From positions 32,162,665 to 32,226,664 of the forward strand of contig CM046881.1 in assembly GCA_025667525.1 (NCBI GenBank): a stretch of 64,000 bases of DNA. Direction: 5' to 3'. This stretch comes from Glebionis coronaria. Taxonomy: Eukaryota > Streptophyta > Magnoliopsida > Asterales > Asteraceae. The notes beneath the pieces were generated by a model. The model made no database searches, was not told the DNA's origin, and saw only the letters and a program-made list of their open reading frames with translations. Shown piece after piece: positions 47,656-60,282 of this stretch (position 1 is its first letter; each line of letters opens with the position of its first letter). The position numbers and the translations under genes were made by a program.

Positions 47656-48429
47656 CAGGGGCTGATTTAGCTTGAAGTATGGGTATGCACGTGAATACCC
47701 TGTGAAAATTTTTAATGGTGTAAAAAATTCGAGTTTTTTTAAGTAACAATAAAATACACAACAAACTTTTGAGTACACATCTTCTAAAATACATGAAAAG
47801 TTTCAGTGCGCACCCTAATCAAAGAAAGAAAGAAAAAAGAAGAAAAAGAAAGCACTCATGGATATTTTTAAGAAGCGGCTGCAAGTTATACGAAGAAGGA
47901 GGAGGAGGAGGAGGAGGAGATAAAGTATTAACAGTAGGTGAAATTAAGATAAAATGTCTTCGACTGGCCCTATTATAATGTCCACTTTTAAGTTGTACTT
48001 TGGTGTTGGCCCATTACCTAAAGCCCAAAAGGATTCTGTTAAGCACAAGTTCTACAAGAATAGGTTGAGACTACATTATAATTCAACAGAAAAACTGTGA
48101 TGTGGTTTAAAGTGAACAATTAAGGTTGAAACATATAAATTTTAATTCTGCTTTTATTATAGTCTTAATTAAACAATATTTCAGCACAAAGTCTAGTTAA
48201 GATACTCTATTTCAGTTAACTAATTTTATGTTAAATAATATAAATTATTGACAAAGCAGACCAACTATAAGGTATACGATTCAAAAAATAAAACAGCAAC
48301 ACTTAACACAATTTCTCATAAATCAGACCCAAAAATATTTGACCCAAGTAAACCGTACTCGTAAGTTATTTCTTTTACCACTTTCAAAAAATGTGCACAC
48401 CCTATTCTCAAATTCTAGATCCGCGACTG
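47656..48429. mobile_element. Non-autonomous hAT-like element, 774 bp
   Basis: Left end CAGGGGCTGATTTAG; right end complemented CAGTCGCGGATCTAG, matching at 11 of 15 positions. The perfect 8-bp target duplication TTAAAGAA is at 47648-47655 and 48430-48437. Ends, CAG start and 8-bp duplication are the hAT signature. It contains a GGA microsatellite (47892-47920) and no transposase. Confidence 0.85.
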
Positions 48430-48437
48430 TTAAAGAA

Positions 48438-49130
48438 CATGCATATATGTTTATATTTAGCACATGTTATTTTTAATTCCATTTAACAATTCCATATTAA
48501 CTTCTGTTTGAGGTGTCTTACGCGTCAAGCCGCCTTTATTAGTGTTTTGAGCTGCTTGAAACTCTATTAGAGACATAGATTCCTACTCTTACTCAAATAT
48601 TGTATCATTGAAACCCATTTAAATTTTAGTTCTATCAAACACATATAATTTGAAAGCTTACAATCGATTTTTAAAGTGGAATTCTCGTAAGTTCGAAACC
48701 ATAATTTAGAATTTTGACTTCATCCCCGATATTTAGGACTTTGAAAATTCTCAACCGAATATGTTTAAACCTTAAGGAAATTTGATTTTACATGTTGAAC
48801 AAACTGGGTTTTCTTAACCTTCTTTCCATAGATATTTGATGTTTACTACAAAATAATGATCTTAGTGTGTAAGTTTTGATGATTGTAACTAGATTTCAAT
48901 AGTGAATTTTGTACATTGGAGACGGAAAGGAAGGCATCGATGAGAGAAAATAAAGCAATCAAACTTTGTAGGGAGTGAAAGCTATTAGAGGTTCCAAAAG
49001 GGTAGTTATTATGGGATTACTCGACTTGTAATGTCGAGTCAGAAATCCAAGTATACCAAAAAAAAACTATTATGGGTATATTAGTAATTTGATGTGAGAT
49101 TTTTGTGTGCTAATCACTCACCCTAAAAAA
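48438..49130. other. Intergenic, nothing recognised
   Basis: AT-rich, no domain or repeat end seen. Confidence 0.4.
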
Positions 49131-49935
49131 ATTAGATTTAAGTAAACAATCCTATTATAACTTAGAAATCATAAATAATTTCTTGCAGATCAAATAAATC
49201 AAAAGTTCTCATTAAAATTTCAATTAAATCAACAAAACAAAATCAAATCTTGCACAACTTAACAAAAGAAAATTAATGATAAGCGTACATATGACATAAG
49301 AAATTTTTAAAGCTGAATTAAGGTAAGTCACTCAGTAACATGCACACAATAATACTTGATTTTAAGATCTTGTTTGTTTTAAATATATTTGGATATTTAG
49401 TGCTAAAACTTTTCACAAGCTTCACAAATTTAGTTTTCCTCACTCTAAAAGCTAGATATAATGAGGAGTGGCATACCATATTCACACCAGACATTGGCAC
49501 GCGTAGTCCCCATTACACATGGTCATCAACCATGCGTGATCGGGTGGTTTTGGCTTGGTTTCGTTGGTGGCCACCACCAAAATATATTCACATTCATTCA
49601 AATGGACATTTTTTATAGTTGTGTATATATATCCTCACACCTCATTATTTTTATTCACGACTTCTTATTCTATTATCTTTTATACAAAATGTCTTCAATA
49701 ACTCCAAGAAATGAAACATCAAAACAACGTTGACGGCCAAACGTCTAAACACCCGATTCAACTTTCCATCTCAGCCATTCACAACAGGTAAAATTTTAAG
49801 CTCCATCAATATGTAAAAGAACCCAAAACCCATAATACCAAAACCCGTAATACCCAACCCCACCGTTCATACCTGCACAACAACGACAACTAAATAGTAT
49901 CAATCACAAATGCACATACGGGTAATTAGTTCGAG
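49130..49935 (+). repeat. SANT/Myb-like transposon repeat, copy 1 (leader only)
   Basis: 49130-49420 is a direct repeat of 49977-50262 (shared ATCAAATAAATCAAA and TCTTGCACAACTTAA). 49395-49935 matches 51757-52270 (TAAAACTTTTCACAAGC, GGTGGCCACCACC, AAAACAACGTTGAC). The coding part seen in copies 2 and 3 is absent here. Confidence 0.65.
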
Positions 49936-49976
49936 TTATGCTAAACCACACCAAATTACAATTCGGTTTGGTTCAG

Positions 49977-52930
49977 TTAAAATTAAGAAAACTATATCTA
50001 AGTAAACAATCATATTATAATCTAGAAGTGATAAATAAATACCTTAAATATCAAATAAATCAAATGTTCCTATTAAACATTCAATTAAATCAACAAAACA
50101 AAACCAAAATCTTGCACAACTTAACTGAAGTAAATTAATGATAAATGTACATAATATGACATAAGAAAATTTTTAAGCTCAAGTAGGTTAAGTCACTCAA
50201 AAAGGATACACATTTTATTACTTAATTTTAAGATCTTTTTGTTTTAAATATATTGACACTTAGGTGGTGTTTGTTTTTTTTTTGAAAATGTCTTAATAGG
50301 GTCTGAATAACCATAACAAGCAGGGTATCCGCTCGTTGCGGTTGCGGGTATCCTGTAACATAATTTCGGCCAAAATATTTTAATTTTACGTTTTTTTATC
50401 AACAACATCTCAAAAAACGAAATTTAATGCATATATAGTTTTATATAATTGTCTAGCCGAATCGATTGTGGCTACGATTCTCGGTTGAACCAGTTAATTT
50501 GGTTTGATATGCAAAATTGTAGATATATACGCTTTAAATTGTTCTGTAAGGTGAATAAAAATTTTATATTTGAGTAATGGGGTGTATTAATCATATATTA
50601 ATTGGAATTAATTAATTTTGAAAAAATAAGATGAAGTGATATTTGTTTAATATGTTGTTTTATTTTTAAATTTTGATAATAAGGTATTTAATTATAATAT
50701 TAATTACATTATAATGATAGGTTTAAATTTAATATGTTGTAAAATTTCTTATGCTTGTTGTGGTTGTACATAAGCATTAATAGGTTGTTTAATTAATTCT
50801 TAGTTTGTTATTTGCATTAATAAGTTGTACATTATACTTTATTTGTTGGATTACTTAAAGTTTTTACATTTATTGAAGAGAGATATACCAATATGCTTTA
50901 TATGTAGTATAGATATCTGAATCGGTCAGAGGTAAACACCAAAAAGATGGTTTAATTTTTTTCTTCAACCAGACGCGGACAGAGGTTACAACTTCTTGTC
51001 GAATCAGACTTGTAGGGCTAGTCTTGATGCCTCTGAGCCATGAGAAAACAATATAACGTTGTGTGCTCCTTGACTGCGTTTTCTCCAAGTGACTATTTGT
51101 AGCATCTTGGTACAATACGCGGCCTTGACCACCTATCATGTTGTCGGGAAATCTGAAGACTATGTTTCTTCTTCATCTTCTTTATTTGAAGAATTCTTCT
51201 TCATCTTCTGTAGTTATTTGGGTTATCTATTCTTCTTCATCTTCTTTATTTCAAGATTATGATAATTCATCCTGTTACAATAGATCTATAGCTTTAATAT
51301 ATTTAGATTATGACAGCAAGTGGAATTGTGTCAGCTTGACTTGTTGGTTTAGGGATGCAACTGTTGTGCAAGGGGTAAGTAGGAGTGTCTTCATATGTCT
51401 ATTACTATATTAACATGTTTATTAACTAGTTTTTTGATAATATATCAACCTATTAGAAGCGGCAAAATTATGTATCAATATACTTAGAATGAATATTTGA
51501 ATATTGCCAATTTTGTATTAACGAATTATGCGTTATTATGTTTTTTTGTTAAGGAATCATGGACATTATGCAAATTAATAATGTTTTAGACATGTAATGT
51601 TGTCGTTAATTCAACCAGACGGTGAAAACTCTGACGCTTCTAAATGAAAAACAAACAGTTGTATTATATTCAGATTCAAACATTTACGCGTCATATTCAG
51701 ATTCAGATATGCAAATCAGATTCAGATTTAGAGCCATTTAAAAAACGAACAACACCTTAGTGATAAAACTTTTCACAAGCTTGACAAAACTCTTTTTCAT
51801 CACCCTAAGCTACATATAATGAGGGGTCGCACACCACTCCACACCAGACACTGCCACGCGTGGTCCTCATTACACATGGTTACCAACCACGCGTGGTCGG
51901 TTGGTTTTATCTTGGTTTCGATGGTGGCCACCACCTAAATGTATCCACCCTCATTCAAATGGAAACTTTCTGAGTAATTACGCAGATATACCCTCACACC
52001 TCATACTTTTTATTCACGACTTCTTATTCTATTACCTTATATACAAAATGTCTTAAATCACTCCAAGAAATGAAACCCCAAAACAACGTTGACAGCCAAA
52101 CATCCAAACATCCAATTTAACTTCTCGTCGTGACCATTCACAGCATGTAATATTTTGAGCCCCGTCAACCTATAATACCATAACCCGTAATACCCAACCC
52201 CGTCATTCATACCTCCACAACAGCGTCAACAACGACAATTAAATATGTATCAGTCACAAATGTACATGCGGCAAATAACCATGGATAAGCGGAAAAATTA
52301 TAACGATCATACATCACTACATTCAATGCTAATGATTTTGAGGATATTTATTAATCTCAATATTCTTTGTCTAATCCCGTTGATAGTGACTCTCCCATCG
52401 AGGAAGTCTCGCCCCATAAAGAATTTGTTAGAAAGACGTCTAAAAAAGACGGTGGTAAACATTATAAAATTCTTATGGACCATTATGGAAGAAAGTGCAT
52501 TCTATGAAGGTTACGTCGATATATCCTAAGATAGAGATAAAATTAATTAGAAGAAAGCTAATGGGTTTTATGAGGATTTATTAGGTTGCACTGAGAAAGA
52601 AATTAAAGTAACCAACATTTGAACTTGCGATTCATTAAACTAGAAATAGATTGGTTTGCATCAAAAAGTGGCTCAATTTTGTGAAACCTAAGCTAATTTG
52701 GTTTGAAGGACCCATAGTAGAGCCGATGATGAGGATTACATTGAACAAGCATTTGTAGAATCTTGTATTGTGTATGTAGCACATATCACATAACTTCATG
52801 TTTGGGGAATTTTAAAATTGTGTCCAAATTGGAAGGATGTGGAAAGTCCTAAGCTTTGAAGAAGTAAGACAACAAGCTTTTAAGAAATTTAATTCATTGA
52901 GGTCTACCTTGTTCAAGAGCTAATGGCATG
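49977..52930 (+). pseudogene. SANT/Myb-like (Harbinger ORF1-like) transposon gene, copy 2, split by a Tourist-like insertion
   Basis: The repeat resumes after the insertion at 51757. Its coding remnant lies at about 52270-52910. Readable + strand pieces are GYVDIS near 52515 (alternating frames), VAQFCET, a stop, ANLV, a stop, RTHSRADDEDYIEQAFVE, then HVWGILKLCPNWKDVESPKL near 52800-52850. The RADDEDYIEQA and HVWGILKLCPNW order corresponds to the DEDY..A and HCWEVLK..PKW motifs of plant SANT-like/Harbinger ORF1-type proteins. At least five in-frame stops, so inactive. No nuclease partner (ORF2) was found nearby. Confidence 0.6.
50263..51756. mobile_element. Tourist/PIF-Harbinger-like element, 1.5 kb
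   Basis: Left end GGTGGTGTTTGTTTTTTT; right end complemented GGTGTTGTTCGTTTTTTA. The 3-bp duplication TTA is at 50260-50262 and 51757-51759. Copy 1 of the surrounding repeat has the uninterrupted form (TTTAGTGCTAAAAC near 49400), confirming an insertion. The interior contains CTTCTTCATCTTCT repeats (51165-51250) and a 91-codon frame at 51138-51413 with no recognised domain. No transposase seen. Confidence 0.7.
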
Positions 52931-55080
52931 ATAATGTATTATAGTTGTTTCATAATCCTTTTATATGTAACGAACAAAAAAAATTATAATTATGACCATT
53001 TTTGTTTTATTGTATTCAAAGTGTATCATTTTACTTACATAGCAAGTTGCACATTACTTTTTTATTTTTATTATTTTATTGCTTAGTTGGAGCTTACATA
53101 TAGCCACATAGAATAAACTACCACTATCTTTTTCTTATAACCATCCCTAGGCGTGGCACCATTTAGTAAGCATGAAAACAAATTTTCACCCAGTGACAAC
53201 AGACTTAGACAATCACAGGAAATATAACAAGGGTGCAATGTTTGCTATTGCTCATGTAAGTGCTTAACAAACTTACTGAAAGAGAACTAAAACAAATTGA
53301 TGTGTTAAGGACGAAACTATTGTACTAATGAGTAAATAATCACTAGCTGAAAACATTTTGAACCAAAATAGGAAGCATTTATTCACAAATATAGCAAATG
53401 CTTGTACTTTCAAACAAGGATACAAACCAATATAGATGAGGGTCATGATACGAGAACAAGCAAATTTTACCTATCATTTATTTTTTATTGAATCTTAATG
53501 CTAAGTAAAGTAGGAGTAGTAGGCCGAATATGATTGAAACATGATACTACAAAGAGAGATGTATGTCTATATATGTATACATATGCTAAAAATGATAAGA
53601 ACAATTTTGTAGTTTCTAATGATTGAACAATATTATAGCAGATTTTGGTGCGACACCAGCAGATTCAGGCAAGAAACCAACAGATTTCGGCGGGACAGAA
53701 GTCAACCAACACCATGAAATCAAATCAATCAACTCTACAACCCCCTAAATTATTTCCCCAAAGATCCATTTTATCCCAGTATACCACAACCATTGAAACC
53801 CATCATACCCGAATCTCAATATAAGCCATCTAACTTAAACCTAACAATACTTCCAACTAACCACGATCCACCATTCATAACACACGAAATTAAATCAATG
53901 AAACCTATTAAATACACACCCGGAATCAATGTAATACCATATTTGTTCTATGGCTTACCCGGAATCAACATCGCTTTTGGACAGATCTTTGTAGTGTATA
54001 GATGATGTGTTGTATGGCGGCGAAAGTGGTGGTGATTAGAGTTGAAATGGCAGTTGTTTGGGAAAAGAGAATGATGACGATGAACAAAATGGGCAGATAT
54101 AACAAATACAGTAAGTTTTAGGTGTATGATGTGGAATGGATGATGTCGATGTAACTTGTACAATGTGGCTAAACCGGGTTAGGGGGTAAAATGATTGAAT
54201 CCAATAAACAAACTAAAATGGTTATAGTTGCAATTTTTTTTGTTCAATACACATAAAAGGATTATGAGACAACTATAATACATTTTTGTGCCATTAGCCC
54301 TCTCGTTCAATACCTCATAATTTGCAGAAGGTGGTTTTATTTTCAAAATATTAACCGAAGACTTGGAAAAGATTAGGATGAGGTCTGACTAATGAGAAGA
54401 GTTAAAGCGAATAAGAAAGTTTCGAAATCATAATTTCAGTAATGTTGGAAGTTTAATTCAAATTTAGGCAAAACCCCTTAAATTTCGGGTAAACGATCAT
54501 CTAAAAGGAATATTCGAAAAGGGTGTTGATATTTACACATAGTGAAACTAATTCACGCACATAAAATTATCTTGAAAATGCTATTATGCCTCTGGTGTAA
54601 TTTTTACTCACTTTTATTCTACCTTGATCAACATGACTTATTTTTATGTGTCTTCCCCTCTAATTACGGTGTTACCTACTCCGCGATGACCCACTAATCC
54701 ATCACATGTTCGTATATGTTTTTCACTCGTTTATTATTTCTTTCACATGAATCAGTTGATGATCTTTACCACTATAATATCGTCAAACATATAAACATAG
54801 AATATTACTGTTTCCCATGTGATTACATTAATACCTCTTTCACTGTTTACATGTGTTCATATTATCTAGTTTTTCAAGTTTGTCACGCCACAATACATGT
54901 ATTATAGTAAAATTGCTAACAACGTGAACTAGCTTCTTTTTATTATCCAACATATAATTCAGGAAACAATAAACTCGATGGAATCGTCAAGCTCAGTAAC
55001 TCAAAACGAAGAACAATATTTTAATAAATCTACATCACATCGTGTGATGATCTACTAAAGAACGTGTTGTCATTCATTAT
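52930..55080. other. Intergenic, nothing recognised
   Basis: No domain, gene or transposon end that I can support over about 2.1 kb. The small frames present are composition-driven. Confidence 0.4.
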
Positions 55081-55101
55081 GCTATAAGATATGGTCTATC
55101 T

Positions 55102-55320
55102 TTTTTTAGAACGGAAAATGTTAGTGGTTAGTGGGTCGAGTCGTGCAATGACATCCAAGTGGAAGAATGTCTTCTTCGAACCCTCGCCTAGTTATGTTAG
55201 ACTCCTTATCCGCTTCGCCTGAAAGGCCCTTGGCATGTCTTGAACCCATGACCTCCACGAAACTTCTCCAAAAAACCGCTTAGTGGAACATTGGTGGCCA
55301 ACTGAGCTAAGTCAGTTGGT
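55102..55320 (-). mobile_element. tRNA-derived SINE, 219 bp
   Basis: On the - strand it starts with a tRNA-like promoter: box A TAGCTCAGTTGG and box B GGTTCAAGACA. It ends with a short A-tract (complement of TTTTTT at 55102). Flanking target duplications of 19 bp, TATAAGATATRGTCTATCT, lie at 55083-55101 and 55321-55339 with one mismatch. The long variable duplications and A-tail point to LINE-driven insertion. Confidence 0.85.
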
Positions 55321-55339
55321 TATAAGATATAGTCTATCT

Positions 55340-56120
55340 ATTCTTGATTCAAAAAAATACGACTACGTTGCCCTTTTCAATGTGAATGAAGTGGTGCCTA
55401 TCGAGATGGAAACTCTGTTGGAGAAAAACAAAAATGGAGCATAACATCTCGTTTGATCAAATGCCCCTTCCACACAGTAGGTAAAAAACAGATACCGATT
55501 CATAGGTTTCTAAGATAAACGACTTAACACATAATCATGAACCATCTTCCGACATGTCTGGGCATCAATCGTTTTGTCAATGGGCAGAAGATGAAGTTGA
55601 AATGGTTAAAAATATGGCCCTTTCTGAAATACCTCAAAGACATATTATTTCGTCGTGACCTCAAAAGAACCCAAATCTTCCGATGAATTCTAGAACCATA
55701 TACAACTTTATAAATAGGGAAGTTAATTAAGGTAGAGTTTGATAACAACGTAATGGATCTTAATTGAAAAATAGGTAAGTTAATTAAGTCATTTAAGGCT
55801 TATTTGTTTTGTGCTAAAAATTAACACATGACTTCTTAGACAAAGCCAAGTGAGAGAGGGCCTTTTTATTAAGTCATGACTTATATTTATAATTTTACAT
55901 ATTTACCCTCATACTTTTCCATATATAATTCCATATAACTTCTCTTTTTAAGGTAACATAAGTAATTTTATATAATTCAGTCGTTCTATTCAGCACACAA
56001 AATAAACAGTCATATATCCACCTACAAGCAAACGACAAAAGATCAACAACGACCCTTTTTATCAAGGACCCATCCCAACCATCCATCTTCTTTGGATCTA
56101 ATGGCCAAGATAAAAGTATT
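55340..56120. other. Intergenic, nothing recognised
   Basis: AT-rich, with small composition-driven frames only. Confidence 0.4.
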
Positions 56121-56590
56121 ATAAAAAAAGCCTACTTTCCAACTTTTATAAAATTAATTATCTCACAACCCGTTAATCATTACGCATACGAAGTATACCA
56201 TCGCGACGAGAACTAAATCCTCTTTCTATAGAGGAGTTCATGTATATACTTTTGACGATTTTTTTTTATTTTTTTTACATTCACATCAGAAAAAATTATA
56301 TATGATTTGTATCACAAATCATATATAATTTTATGAAATCAAATATGATTTTGTAAAATAATATATGATATGATTTCATAAAATCATATATGATTTTTGA
56401 AACAAATCATATATGATTTTAGAAAAAATAAAAATCGAAAAAAAATTCGTCGAAAGTATATACATGGGTCTCTTTATAAAAAGATGATTTAACTTTCACC
56501 GTGATCGTGTATTTTGTCGCTTGACAATTTACCGTTTGTAATATATTTGATTTTTAAATAAATGGTGTAAAGTTGGTTTTTTATCTTTTA
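56121..56590. mobile_element. Long-TIR foldback/MULE-like element B, in the F-box 2 upstream region
   Basis: The left arm has AACCCGTTAATCATTACGC then ACCATCGCGACGAG. The right arm, complemented, has AAACGGTAAATTGTCAAGC then ACACGATCACGGTG. The arms match the arms of element A at 38024-38998. The interior (56285-56425) carries copies of AAATCATATATGATTT-like palindromes. It ends about 200 bp before the F-box ATG at 56791, so it may supply part of that promoter. Confidence 0.6.
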
Positions 56591-56790
56591 ATAAAAAAAA
56601 ATAAGTGGCTATTATTTCATTGTGTCTTTGATAAAAAAAAATGTTATTGATCGTAACTCACTTACGACGACCTAAAACCTCTCCTTAAATCACGTACCAT
56701 TACGTGCCATAATTATCCGAATGGTAACCGTATCGTTCTATATCTCTTCTTCAGTTGTGAACACCATTCATTCCTATTACAAACTCAAAC

Positions 56791-57999
56791 ATGAAACTCT
56801 TTAAATCAAATGAAAACAACAATTCTGCTGAGAAGGTCGCTTCTAACGACGACTTACTGACTGAAGTCCTCATTCGGTCACCAATAACATCAATTCTAAG
56901 GTTTAAGCCAGTTTCCAAACAGTGGTACTCACTAATCACAAACCCTACCTTCAAAAGCCGACGTGCCCTTATGCCCGATCCTCCTTCCGGTCTTTTCGTC
57001 CCACTTCGAAGAAAGAAACCGTACCTAGAATGTGATTTCATCCCGTACGACTTGAAAAATCCCGTAAAACCACCTTTTAAAGAACCTAGTTTTGTTCCGG
57101 ATACTAACATTGTTGGTATTGAACACTCTTCTAATGGATTAATGCTGCTTCATAGTAGAAATGTTTGTGATAAGAATAAGTATATGTATGCAAATAATTA
57201 TCATGTACACAATCCAAGTACGAACGATTTCACTATGCTTCCTAGAGTTGAGAATTATGAAAACAACCGTCGGTTAGGTATGACTATAATGTTTGATCCT
57301 AAGATATCCCCTTTTTATAAAGTAGTATATGTCTGTGGCTATGGTACTGATCAACGTCTTGGTGTAACGACTTATCAGCTAGAAATTTATTCCTCAGAAA
57401 CTCGCACTTCTAAGCCTAATTATGTATTTTCACTCGATGAAGAAATTGATATATATTTTGGGGGTGGAATTTATTGGAACAATGCTATTCATTGGCTTCA
57501 TCATACTGGATTTGTTTTGTATTTTAAGTTGGATGAAGATATTTTGGATCATATAGATTGCCCTTATAGATTATATGGTTTGAATCATGAAGATTTTACG
57601 GATTATATGGTTGAGTCTCGTGATCAATTGCTTTTAGTGGAAATCATGATTGCTCGCAGCCCGAAGTTCAACATATTTGAGTTGAAGAAAGACTATTCAT
57701 GGACTGTGAAATATAATGTTGATCTTGAGGTGGTTAGTAAAGCATTTCCTACTCGTTACGCTTGTGATCGATTTGGATTTTATGTACTTGATCTTGTTTT
57801 GGGTGAAAAAGATGATGATTCATTTTTGGTACTGGAAGTAGGTAAACAAGCTCTAAGATTCAACTTAGTATCCAAGACTTGGCATAAGCTTCATGATTTT
57901 AGGGCGGATCCTGTTTCCATTCGCTCTATCGACGTTGATGGGGTATATGTCCATTTGCCTAATGTGTTTCGGTTTAATGGGTCTCTCTGCAGTGTTTAA
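56791..57999 (+). CDS. F-box protein with F-box-associated domain (At5g07610-like), copy 2
   Basis: Encodes 402 residues in one uninterrupted exon, as expected for this family. The product is a probable substrate receptor of an SCF ubiquitin ligase. The F-box spans residues 16-58 (VASNDDLLTEVLIRSPITSILRFKPVSKQWYSLI); the usual leucine before the proline is serine here. The associated domain includes PDPPSGLFVPL, VHNPSTNDFTMLP, MTIMFDPKISPFYKVVYV, LEIYSSETRTSK, GGIYWNNAIHWL, LGEKDDDSFLVLEV and RFNLVSKTWHKLHDF. It is the paralog of 42562-43782 in the same orientation, with the same motif order and nearly the same length, so a local duplication is likely. The start is the first ATG of the frame and lies shortly before the F-box. 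Target and expression unknown. Confidence 0.88.
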   Translation: MKLFKSNENNNSAEKVASNDDLLTEVLIRSPITSILRFKPVSKQWYSLITNPTFKSRRALMPDPPSGLFVPLRRKKPYLECDFIPYDLKNPVKPPFKEPSFVPDTNIVGIEHSSNGLMLLHSRNVCDKNKYMYANNYHVHNPSTNDFTMLPRVENYENNRRLGMTIMFDPKISPFYKVVYVCGYGTDQRLGVTTYQLEIYSSETRTSKPNYVFSLDEEIDIYFGGGIYWNNAIHWLHHTGFVLYFKLDEDILDHIDCPYRLYGLNHEDFTDYMVESRDQLLLVEIMIARSPKFNIFELKKDYSWTVKYNVDLEVVSKAFPTRYACDRFGFYVLDLVLGEKDDDSFLVLEVGKQALRFNLVSKTWHKLHDFRADPVSIRSIDVDGVYVHLPNVFRFNGSLCSV

Positions 58000-58549
58000 T
58001 GCACCTAGTGCTAGTTATGTTTTTACTCTTATGAATCTGTAGTTCAGTTATTTATTACTGCTTGTTTTTATTCCTTTTGTTAGTTATCACCTAATGTTTA
58101 AGACTTCAATTCTTATATTCTGTTACTTTTGTTAAACTAACTTATCATAAGTGTTGCAGGCTAATCTTACATAAGATTAACAATAATATGGTTATTAAAA
58201 TTCATGCACGCACATGTTTCTTTTAAATTTGGTAAGCAAGTATTATTATAAAAGTTTTAAATATCGGTTGGTCGTCAATCACCGTCAAAAGATATATCGG
58301 TCTTGGCAGCGATATATCGGTTTATCGGCGGGTACCTTAAATTATATAATTTTGTCATGACTTTATATATTTTTATCATTATTTTATATATTTTTATCAT
58401 TTTTATATATATTCTTATCGATATTCTTTATATTTTATATATTTATTTTGATAAAAATCTCCAAAGTTTATATATTTTTAATAATTTATATAAAAATTAG
58501 ACTTACGGTTTGCATTTTTTACACAATACATATTTGATGAAAACTATTA
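58000..58549. other. Downstream of F-box copy 2, AT-rich
   Basis: No gene. 58360-58500 is a TATATTTTTATCAT-rich low-complexity tract. GATATATCGG occurs twice near 58290-58320. Confidence 0.45.
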
Positions 58550-58664
58550 GCACTTTACATCCCTAAGAGTCAAACCTTTGGCAAAATTATTTTTATGAGG
58601 GATGATTTTTGTAAAAATTAGGAATTCTTTTTGTAAAAATCATCCCTGTAAGAATGTAAAGTGT
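58550..58664. mobile_element. Palindromic MITE-like foldback, 115 bp
   Basis: Ends GCACTTTACAT and ATGTAAAGTGT are inverted. Inside, GAGGGATGATTTTTGTAAAAA pairs with TTTTTGTAAAAATCATCCCTG across a short centre near 58622. No coding. Confidence 0.6.
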
Positions 58665-60282
58665 CAAATATTTGATTTTTCAAAATGTACAATGCCAATA
58701 GTATTGTATGAGAAAGTAAAAATCACATACATGTATTATAGATGTATTATAGTTTACTCTTATATAAATCATTTGATCTATTTTACATTATATTTTGAGA
58801 GAGAACAATCTTTATAATCTAATAAAAGAAAAAGTTTTTGAATGACAAACCCCCCCTATCTAACGTCATAATGTACGTCATAAATAAATCCACACACGTT
58901 TCTTATCTTATCAATCTTCTTCTCTATCTAGAAACTAAAAACTGCTCCTCCGTGTTTTCTGGCTGCCAAAAACTTCCGATGCATCCAAATCCCATTTATG
59001 CTTACAATCAACTGCTTCTGCTTATAAATCTCCGAAATATCCTTGTAAGTTGCAAGTCTGATTATTTAATTATCGGTACATAATCTTTGTATTAATTTTT
59101 TTGTTTTAAATCTTTCGATAATTTTTCAATTTATTAAGTTTTGATTATGATTATCCGATTTTAAAGTGATATCACTTTATGAAATATCACTTTAAATCAA
59201 ACGAACCCTAAATCCCAGATCCGCTATTTAATGGCAATCTGATCATAACACAATACCGCATATGTTTTCAGATTTATTAAAATAAACAGGTTACCAAAAC
59301 CGGACAAGAGGGTTTAACAATTAACACATTAAATCTTTTGAATAAACAGGTTACAGTTTTGGTAGCCATTGAGCGAGAGGGTAAATGGACAGCTTGCACC
59401 TGAAGCTAATGCCACGATTTTCACCTATGTATCCTATCGTCTTGAGGTATGTCTCTAACGGTAAAGAGTGCAAGTGAAATAGTGATACTGGTCTAAAGAT
59501 CCAGATTAACACCTAACATATTTAATATTCAAAATCATGAAGCTTTTATATAATTCAGATATCTCACTTACTGAAGTTAGCAAAATATGAAATTTGTCAA
59601 ACAAATGGCTAAGTCTGATGATTTGATCGGTTAATAAATACAACACGTTTCAAAGATTGTAAAGCATAAGACTGTTTGTTTAACTTAAAAGTTGCACACG
59701 ATGTTACCATCTTTGGCCAGTAGAAAATAGTTGCATATGGTGTCCAACTTTTATGATTTTTGATCTGGACTCAAAGAGTCTAATTAGTAGTTAGGATCTA
59801 TAAATGAGCTTCATGGTTAGTGTGTTGTGCATCAGCGTAAAATTATTGAATCTTTATAGCTTTTTCATATTTTAGTAAATAGTTATAAGTGCAAAATTTC
59901 TGCAATCAATACGTGACTGTTATAGCTAATGCCACAGGTTACTCCCTTTTTTAAATTTTTTTTCCATGAAAGTCATATTCTGTAGATAAATTTTGGGGTA
60001 GGTGAAAACCATCGTGAATGGTAAGATCAGGTTCCCAACCTTTTTATTTCACTTGATATAGTGTTTTTTGATCTGCAATATGTCAAATTATTAATTACTT
60101 TACCCCCGAATTTCAGTTGCCTAATAAATAAGTTTTAGGTTTAGAATACTGCTGTCTGATGAACATTACTAAATGTCTACTGGCCCAAAAATGTGTCTTC
60201 CGCTTTTGTATATATGTAGCAAAATTCTAGATTTGGTTTGTTTGGGTATATTAGGCTTTCGTTGGGGGAATTGTTGAGGACA
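58665..60282. other. Intergenic, nothing recognised
   Basis: About 1.6 kb with no domain. AATAAACAGGTTAC occurs twice (59281 and 59341). Confidence 0.4.

Noticed and set aside
55260..55320. A tRNA gene
   Set aside because: Box A and box B are present, but the sequence cannot fold as a complete tRNA, and long target duplications plus an A-tract identify a SINE.
58360..58500. Possible membrane-protein ORF of 65 codons
   Set aside because: An AT-only tract that gives isoleucine/tyrosine runs by composition.
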